Source: Sebastes aleutianus (lineage: Eukaryota > Chordata > Actinopteri > Perciformes > Sebastidae). From it: 64,000 bases of DNA. Below are positions 56,476 to 64,000 of this stretch, one piece after another. Positions within the stretch are counted from its first letter, which is position 1. Every line of letters begins with the position of its first letter. The notes under the pieces are model-generated. The model saw only the letters and a list, made by a program, of their open reading frames with translations. It searched no databases and had not been told where the DNA came from. Where the stretch lies: positions 5,953,001 through 6,017,000 of the forward strand of contig CAKAKS010000032.1 in NCBI GenBank assembly GCA_916700875.1, read 5' to 3'. A program made the translations under genes and the position numbers.

Positions 56476-57129
56476 CCAATGAAAATGTCCTGCTGTGAGT
56501 GGCAGAGACCAATCAGTGTCTCTCATCCATGTTATCAGTAAAAGCACCTGGTTTTTAAAAAAATGCTGAGAGGAGAGTTTAGTTTATTAGAGAGCTGCAC
56601 CTTCTCAGGTATGCACTGGCACTCATTCATACAAACAGGATTTGCCTTTATAGGTTTATAGCTAATAAAGAGCAGGTTTTAACCACATGACATTTCAGTG
56701 ACCTAGAATGTGAATATGTGGCCCGTAATAAAAACATGAAAAAAAGGGACTGATAAAGATTTTTTGACTGAACTTTTATTAGTGGTGAGCCCTGCAGCCA
56801 CGCAACGATGCAAACTGAATGCTCAAAGTTATATATGGGGGTCCGGAATTTGTTTTATATGGTGCATTTTTTATCATGATTCTTATCCCTGCAAAGGCAT
56901 CAATTCATGCATGAAAAGTATAAAATAAAAATATTACCTTCAAAAAGTATGCTACTAGTGATGAAGGAGCCTTCTCTCCTTACTGACCAAAGCAACTTGC
57001 ACTTAATTTAAACTATCCAACTATATTTTAGAATAAAAATAACAGACAATTGTGTACTTTTTATCTTTATTAACTTTAAAGATAATAACTTAACATAACT
57101 AACAAATCTGCACAGTAACTAGTAATTCA
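56476..57129. other. No supported gene
   Basis: Non-coding AT-rich sequence. Confidence 0.3.
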
Positions 57130-57310
57130 AGTTATCAGATAAATGTAGTGGAGTAAAAAGTTCAATATTTTCCTCTGAGATGTAGTATATAGTATAGTAG
57201 TATAAAGTAGCATAAAATGGAAACACCCAAGTAAAGTACACGTACCTCAAATATAAATTACTTGTATTATATGTTTCAGTTACTGTACTTTCCCCCGCTG
57301 CTTATCTTTT
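57130..57310. repeat. Dispersed repeat, inverted relative of 50095-50200
   Basis: GTAGCATAAAATGGAAACAC, CAAGTAAAGTACACGTACCT and GTTACTGTACTTTCCCCCGC correspond, reversed, to the AGTACTTGAGTATTTCC-type repeat. Confidence 0.6.
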
Positions 57311-57644
57311 TTTTTCTTTATCGCTGCTCTTATCAGTTCTGTTTTATTATTAAATATTTTTTTTTTTTTAAATATATATGAAAGAAATCAATTCAGAACA
57401 GGATTACAATTTATTTATATTTTAGATATAACTAAATGTTGTTTCTAGACCAGCAATAGTGATGTTTACAACAGCAAAGTCACTATATAAACTCAATATC
57501 TCACTGGATACAAATCTAAAATGTCAATAAAACAAATAATATTCCTGACATCAAAATACCGAGTGAAGTTTAGACAGAATGAAGAACACAGACATCCGTC
57601 AGTAGGGCCTATCAGTCATTCATTCATTCAATTTAAATTTTAAT

Positions 57645-57864
57645 TACATTTATTTGTATATAGTGTCAAATCATAACAGAAGTTATCTCGAGGCGCTTTA
57701 TATATAGAGCAGGTCTTAGACCGTACACCATAGTTTAGAGACCCAACAAGAGATCCCACCAAGCGCGCTGTGGCCAGGAAAAACTCCACGTTTAGCGGGA
57801 AGAAACCTGGAGCAGAACCGGGCTCTGGGTGGGAGGCCATCTGCCGAGACCGGCTGGAGGGGGG

Positions 57865-57918
<54 letters not shown>

Positions 57919-57960
57919 TAGAGCGCAGCAACCACATTAATAGCACAGCAGCTGTAATAA
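57645..57960. repeat. Dispersed fish repeat with internal (GA)n array
   Basis: GTGTCAAATCATAACAGAAG, GTTATCTCGAGGCGCTTTAT, CCAGGAAAAACTCCACG and GGGAAGAAACCTGGAGCAGA are words of an abundant fish repeat. A GA array occupies 57862-57921. The sequence after it (58030-58260) may belong to the same element. Confidence 0.6.
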
Positions 57961-58260
57961 CTAATACAAGTAGGACTAATAACAAAAACCAATAGTAGTG
58001 GATGTAAAAGAGTGATAATACAACTATCTGAATTGATATCATTGGGTCGTCCTCAGACGGTCCAGCGGGGGGTCCAGCTCAGTCCTCCATACATCTGGCT
58101 AGCTCGCCAGCACTGTCCAGCATCTCTCCTCAGTACGTCCATGTATGTTGGTGTGGCAGGGTCGGCGCCAGAGTATTAGGAGAGGCTACAGATAACTCCT
58201 CAGGCACGCCCTGCGTCTCCCTAGTGCCAGGGTCAAAATGTGCACACAGACAGGTGCCGA

Positions 58261-59128
58261 GATAAAGTAAACAGGGAGTTAAACAACACATTAATCTAAC
58301 AGTCTGACTGATTTCTTCATCACTATAATTTAAGTTAATAAAGACTAAATGTGGATGTTTCGCTCACCAGTTGTTGTCTCTGCTCAGTCTGCTGTAGTGT
58401 AACATTAGTCCATTGTTTTATTCCACAATACTGAACAGAATAATCCAAACAGGTATAAAAAGTAAGATGTGAGAGGAGCACAGGATGCTTTTTACTCTCT
58501 TGGTCCTAATTGTTCTTTAATGCAACAGGTTTGTAGGTCTACTTAATTTCATTTTTTTCTATTGAGCTAGATTTTAAAAAATAAATAAAAAAAACACGCA
58601 AACGGAGCGGATCAAAACGAGGCTTCTTACTGAAATATTGTAGTGACGGCTCATAGTTTCCATAGTTGTCTCTTTGCGCTGTGTGTTCGTGTTTTATTTG
58701 AACCATTAGTGAGGTGGCTGTTATATTTTTTGACAGGTAGCTCGTAATAAAGTTTCACTTAGGAACTTTATTACATATAACTGCGAGCGTCAATGCCTGT
58801 GCTGAACGTGTCAGTAATCAAGTTAATATTTTCATTTACATCCAGGACAACTGACCCGTTTTTCTCGGCTCATTTTATCTAAACTAATTAGCCGTTCCTC
58901 TCAATATGAGTGACAGAAAAAAATAGGAACCGTGTATCTGATAGAAGTTCAGACAAAACGTCGCTGTGCAGCACCGTGTTGCTCGCGGCCAGTTAGAACA
59001 CTCTAATAGAAAACAATGTAATCAAGCGAAGTACATGTCCTAGTGGTTTCCTAAATGCAAAACTATCACTGTTTTGTGCTTTATTTTGTCTTTCCATTAC
59101 CAAACTGTATGACTTAATTTTACTTATA
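58261..59128. other. No supported gene
   Basis: Non-coding sequence up to the assembly gap. Confidence 0.3.
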
Positions 59129-59628
59129 NNNNNNNNNNNNNNNNNNNNNNNNNNNNNNNNNNNNNNNNNNNNNNNNNNNNNNNNNNNNNNNNNNNNNNNN
59201 NNNNNNNNNNNNNNNNNNNNNNNNNNNNNNNNNNNNNNNNNNNNNNNNNNNNNNNNNNNNNNNNNNNNNNNNNNNNNNNNNNNNNNNNNNNNNNNNNNNN
59301 NNNNNNNNNNNNNNNNNNNNNNNNNNNNNNNNNNNNNNNNNNNNNNNNNNNNNNNNNNNNNNNNNNNNNNNNNNNNNNNNNNNNNNNNNNNNNNNNNNNN
59401 NNNNNNNNNNNNNNNNNNNNNNNNNNNNNNNNNNNNNNNNNNNNNNNNNNNNNNNNNNNNNNNNNNNNNNNNNNNNNNNNNNNNNNNNNNNNNNNNNNNN
59501 NNNNNNNNNNNNNNNNNNNNNNNNNNNNNNNNNNNNNNNNNNNNNNNNNNNNNNNNNNNNNNNNNNNNNNNNNNNNNNNNNNNNNNNNNNNNNNNNNNNN
59601 NNNNNNNNNNNNNNNNNNNNNNNNNNNN
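59129..59628. other. Assembly gap, 500 N
   Basis: Exactly 500 N. Confidence 1.
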
Positions 59629-59770
59629 TTATATTTGGCTTATAGGCCTACTTACTTAATCTTTTGATCAAGATATACTTAAGAAAAGTATAATTAAGTA
59701 TTCTTGCCTGATATGCCTACAGAAAAGAATACTTGGCTTGTAGTTGTGCTTACTTTTTGATAGAGTAGTC
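59629..59770. repeat. AAGTATACTT-type repeat beside the gap
   Basis: GATATACTTAAGAAAAGTAT, TAATTAAGTATTCTTGCC and GAATACTTGGC are diverged forms of the words next to the first gap (19841-20027). Confidence 0.5.
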
Positions 59771-60474
59771 TATTAAAGGGTGTGAGTTTGAAAAAGGATG
59801 TTTTGATATGAATTTATTTCAATTCATCAAGTTTTTGGATTATCTGTCACCGTAGATGCAGAGAACAAAACACAACTCATTACAAATCATCAAATCAAAT
59901 AGCAAAAGGAGCAAGTCTCTTTATGTAATAAATAAATCATTGGCTATAAGTTAATGTATACAAAGTATACTTTCATGAACTAAAAAGCAGAGATGCGCAA
60001 GTCAAGTTTCAAGTCTATATGGATGGATATCATGATAAAGACCATGTGAATTAAGCCATTTCCTGCATTAAAAGCTTGCTGCACAGCAGCTGAGTCTTCA
60101 ATCTTAGATGCACTTGCAATAAAGGTGGCACATTGTTGAAATGGATATCCAAACTCAAGCTAGTTTTTCCTAAAATAACGAATAAAATAAATGTAGTGGC
60201 TGCAGTATGCTTACAAAATGATCATTTGCGATGTCAAATATACGAAATTTGTAGCTAATGGGCTAAAAAAAAAGAAGCTTCATCACTTTTATGTTATGAC
60301 CAGGTGAACAAAACTTGTATTTTCTAATGTGGAATGTGTGAGGACAAAGAGTCAAGTACAGAATTTGGATGACAGACTTCAGCTCCTGATAGCTGCTGTC
60401 TTAATGATGGTGTGCCAAGAAAAAATAAAATTCATCATCTTTAATTCAATCCTGCCATGAGCTGGACAGCTGGA

Positions 60475-60476
<2 letters not shown>
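59771..60476. other. No supported gene
   Basis: Non-coding AT-rich sequence. Confidence 0.3.
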
Positions 60477-60522
<46 letters not shown>

Positions 60523-60578
60523 TACACACACATACACACATACACACATACACACATACACACATACACACACACACA
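60477..60578. repeat. (CA)n / (CATACA)n compound microsatellite
   Basis: About 100 bp; pure CA on the left, CACATA units on the right. Confidence 0.95.
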
Positions 60579-61563
60579 TTCCAAGGTCCTAAAACTTTGG
60601 AGTGAGCATAATTCAGAAAAACATCCACCAAACAAAGTTACACTAATGCCTGCAACAAAAAATACTTTTATGCCACTGTCTGGGTAGAATGATAAACAAA
60701 ACAGAGCATTTTCATAATTATTTGTCAACAAGCAATAGACCTGGATATCATGGAGATTTGTGTAATTACCACACCGCCATGGATAAAGATGTTTTGCCAA
60801 AATCAATATGATTATGGTGATGAAAACGCCGGTCGCCTGCAGCAGAAAGAATGGATTCGTAAAGGATATATTTCTCTTATTTCCCGTATACGGCAGGCAA
60901 ACAAACACCATAGCAGAAGGTCAATAGAAAATTCACGATACTTTAAATCGTGTTCCAGCAGCAAGAGTAACACAGCTGTTAAGAAGCCCATGCATCACAT
61001 ACAGCTAGACAAACATACCCCGTGGCTCGAAAACATATTAACCCATAATAGATCACAAATAAAGAATGATAACTCACTTAATGGTCCACACTTTCCTGTG
61101 CGTCAACGGTGGCTGCAGACCGAGAGAGCGGGTTGAAAACAGGCTTTGTCTTGTTGACGGCAGCTATAATGTTTACCGCCAGGCAATGGCAATTATTAAA
61201 AAGTTAATGTCATGTTCATGTCTGAGTGGTGTGGTTTAATAATGTGGAACCATGTTCAGCTGTGAGGAAGGTTCACTGGATTAACCTTTATTTCTTATTT
61301 CACTACTCATCTTATTCTTGGATTAAATGGCAGTTTAATTTCTTTGATGACCTTGATGTCCAGCAGATTTACACTTAACTCATGGGACATGGGACCGCAC
61401 TCATACCTTATTTTCCTCCTTTCTCTAATTAAGAATGTTAGTATTAGTAGTGGTAGAAGTATTCAGATATTTTCATTAAGTAAAACTAGTAATACCACAA
61501 TGTAAAAATATGTAAAAGTCCTGCTGCAATCAAAATCTTGCTTATAGTTACTGTGAGGAACTT
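60579..61563. other. No supported gene
   Basis: A plus-strand frame of 128 codons (60750-61136) and a minus-strand frame overlap here; neither has a recognisable domain or codon signal. Confidence 0.3.
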
Positions 61564-61567
61564 TTAA

Positions 61568-62461
61568 AGGAACAGTTTGTAACATTTATGGGGATGTATT
61601 GGCAGAAATGCAATATAATATCAATAAGTATGTTTTCTTTAGGGTGTAAGCACATGAAAATGAGAAGCGTTGTGTTTTCTTTAATTTAGAATGAGCCGTT
61701 TCAACGCTCTCTCACGGAAAAGGTGTATAAATACCACATTACACGGACATTATGAGTGTCACAAGGATGCATTTTAGCCATTTCTCATGTCATTTGTACG
61801 TCGCTATTCGTGTGTTCTTTGTACGCCGTGCAAACCTCTACAGTGAGGTTTAGGCAAGAAAACTACTAACTTAGGTTCAGGCATGAAAACCACTTAGTTA
61901 GGGTAAGGGTAAATGTCATGGTTGGGCTGAAAATAAGTAAGTAAACTAAGTAAAACACGTACGGAAACAACTACGGAAAACACGTCACAAATGTCAATAA
62001 AAAACAAAACACGGTCTCGAATACGGGTCTACATTGCAGCCATTACAGGATACGTGGAGTACAAATGACGCTGGTCCTCTTTACAGAGTTGGCCGCCATG
62101 TTTCTACAGTAGCCCAGAACGGACAAACCAAACACTGGCTCTAAATAGGGACATTTGCATTTTTGCGTCCGTCACCGTAGTTGTCCTACACGCTTGGTAC
62201 ACGGGAGAAGTTTACTTTAACGATAACGTTACACGCTCCCGTCGCTCTCTCTCTCTCTTACTTCACCACTCGTACACACACACTCTAAGCACCAGCACAG
62301 ATCCAAATGACCTACGCTACTCTTAACAACTGGCTCTAGATAGAGCCATTTGCGTTTTTGCGTCGACCACCATAGTTCTCACTCGGCACACGAGAGAAGT
62401 TTCAGTTAGTTGCAATCTCAACCTCACCACTAGATACCGCTAGATCCTACACACTGTTCCT
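61568..62461. mobile_element. TTAA-flanked MITE (family 3), with interior insertion
   Basis: It starts AGGAACAGTTTGTAACATTT after TTAA (61564-61567) and ends CACACTGTTCCT before TTAA (62462-62465). Body words (GGGATGTATTGGCAGAAATG, CTACAGTAGCCCAGAACGG) fit a common fish repeat. About 61725-62075 interrupts it with a piece of the CCTAAACC composite repeat (GAGGTTTAGGCAAGAAAACT). Confidence 0.75.
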
Positions 62462-62465
62462 TTAA

Positions 62466-63895
62466 CTGAAAGTACAAAAGTATTATCGGCCCAATATACT
62501 TATTTTGGCCTAAAGTCTATGCAAGGTTCAGCCAATTGGAACTACTTCAAATGCTGCAGGTTAGTTAAATCTATAATAAGCATACAAATATCCTGTAATA
62601 GTATTTGTTAACTCAAAAAAAAAATAATAGTAACAAAAATTGCTGCTTATTTCAACTTCTTAAAATTGCAGTGAAAACCTTGCAACCCTATAATGCCGCT
62701 ATTACTCTCTCCCAGTGTTTCGAACCATTTGACGTCTCCACATTCCATTGTTGAAAAGTCAATGGAGATTTTGTCACCATCTCTTACAATCCAGTCTGTA
62801 AATGAGCTGCGATGCATTTTGTTACATTTTACAAAAGGCAACGTGAAAATGACTGCTGGCACTGATACATTTTTTGGTCCAGGATTCTAAAAAGATCACA
62901 CATTGTCAGAGGTATAAGTGGCACCTTGTTTTTTGCCCACAACTGGCTCAGATCTGTGACTGTCTGGGGAAAAAAACATGGCTCAGGCAACAGATTGAAG
63001 TGTCTTCAAAGTGCTCACCAAATGATAGAGATTGATCTTCGAGAATGCGTGGATTTCCTCTATCTCCTTCATCATCTAAATCCAAACAATCTCTTAAATC
63101 TTTTACATCTCCTGGAGCATTAAAGCCTCCTCTGTAGCTTCCGTTCTGGCTTTGAAAAAAACCCTTTTCAACTGTCTGTTGCCCAGTGCATCACGAACCT
63201 GCAGTGGCAGCTTCGGGGAAAATCGAAAGTGCCACCATATGTTCCTGCAGATTTATTGAGGAAAATGCTGCCATGTTGTCCACTGCTGGGGTGAAAAACA
63301 GGAAAGGCGGAAACAGCCAAGAAAAGATGAAGCAGTTATTGTAAATTGCTGATGTTGGCGGCAGTAGAGTTGGTTCGGGACAAGAAAAATGTGTCGTGGA
63401 CACACAGGGAATGATTAGTTACTCCTGAATGCGGATTATATGCCCTATGGGAGCAGTCCCCTGGATACTGTGTCACATTAACGACCTACTTAGGTTCTAG
63501 GACAGTCATGCATCTTGTGAGTCCACTGATTTAGTACCAACAAGCACTGTTTCATGGATACTATGTCATTGCCTAAACAAGCCCAAACATCCCCCCTAGT
63601 GTGATCCTGTAATGCCCATTACACACCAGAAAACACAATTGTTGGAAATCTTTGCGGAATTTTCAATCATGACTTTGTCATGGGCAGGTGCAACAGGAGA
63701 AGTGACGCTGTTACCTGAATCTAAAGGGTTTATTACCTGTGAAACAGCTGTTTTGGGACATTTCAGACTCAGTTTGTTAGCTTTGTGTTGTTAAATTTGG
63801 CTCAACTTTAATCAGTCTAAATCCCTGCTCAAGTAAAACATTTTAATCTAAGCAGGAATGAGTGCTTCACAATCAAGTGCACATTCCCAGTAGAA
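62466..63895. other. No supported gene
   Basis: Short frames on both strands without domains. Confidence 0.3.
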
Positions 63896-64000
63896 CAGCG
63901 GTTCTCAAACTTTTTCTGTCATTCCCCCCTTTGGAGGAAGAAACAATGTGAAAAAGATTCTGATGTCAAAACATTCCGCATCATATTTCCCCCCCAGTCA
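63896..64000 (+). mobile_element. Left end of a hAT-type element, cut by the window edge
   Basis: CAGCGGTTCTCAAACTTTTT and CATTCCCCCCTTTGGAGG form a Charlie-like hAT terminus. The rest lies beyond the window. Confidence 0.7.

Noticed and set aside
60750..61136. 128-codon plus-strand frame
   Set aside because: No domain, no good splice signals and ordinary AT-rich composition; kept only as unassigned sequence.

Overview
This window reads as vertebrate, most likely teleost fish, nuclear DNA. Three observations support this. There are intron-containing immune genes: a scavenger-receptor cysteine-rich (SRCR) gene and an interferon-inducible GTPase of the IRG family. The repeats are those expected in fish: Tc1-like and hAT transposons, TTAA-flanked MITEs, L2/Rex-type and Tx1/L1-type LINEs, and tRNA-headed SINEs. 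CA/TG, CTAC and ATT microsatellites are abundant. Species cannot be told from the sequence. There are two assembly gaps, 20028-20127 (100 N) and 59129-59628 (500 N). Most open frames in the window are chance frames in repeats or intron.

Layout. 1-22.8 kb: no gene I can support. It holds a broken Tc1-like transposase nested in a MITE, several copies of a ~700-bp element with AGGGCTGTCAA ends, a large AT-rich fold-back element (8.5-9.4 kb), microsatellites, and a field of palindromic modules (20.9-22.7 kb) around a second MITE. 22.9-33.5 kb, minus strand: one SRCR gene. It has a signal-peptide exon (33394-33439), a 33-base exon, then five SRCR exons in the order B-A-B-A-B, all phase 1-1, built by tandem duplication of a ~1547-bp unit. 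Intron 1 holds LINE debris and a 24-bp minisatellite of about 38 copies. The 3' end of the gene is not identified. 33.5-45.9 kb: repeats, including two SINE types, a CTAC array, a doubly nested MITE/hAT, an L2-like LINE 3' end and an AT-rich minisatellite. 45.9-50.1 kb, minus strand: a two-coding-exon IRG GTPase of 396 aa. Upstream lie two copies of its apparent 5' non-coding exon and four tandem promoter repeats, three with a perfect GAS match and two with a good ISRE match. 50.2-52.6 kb: a dead Tx1/L1-type LINE and repeat fragments. 53.5-56.5 kb, minus strand: a possible small unrecognised gene. 56.5-64 kb: repeats and unassigned sequence, with the left end of a hAT element at the window edge.

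The two clear genes are both innate-immunity types: a secreted or surface SRCR protein and a cell-autonomous GTPase. The most interesting signal is in the SRCR array. Between tandem copies the introns and type A exons look about 98% identical by eye, while the type B exon differs at about 10-12% of sites plus in-frame indels. Type B domains also lack exactly the two cysteines (C2 and C7) that form one disulphide in the 8-cysteine SRCR fold. The IRG promoter amplification is the second point of interest.
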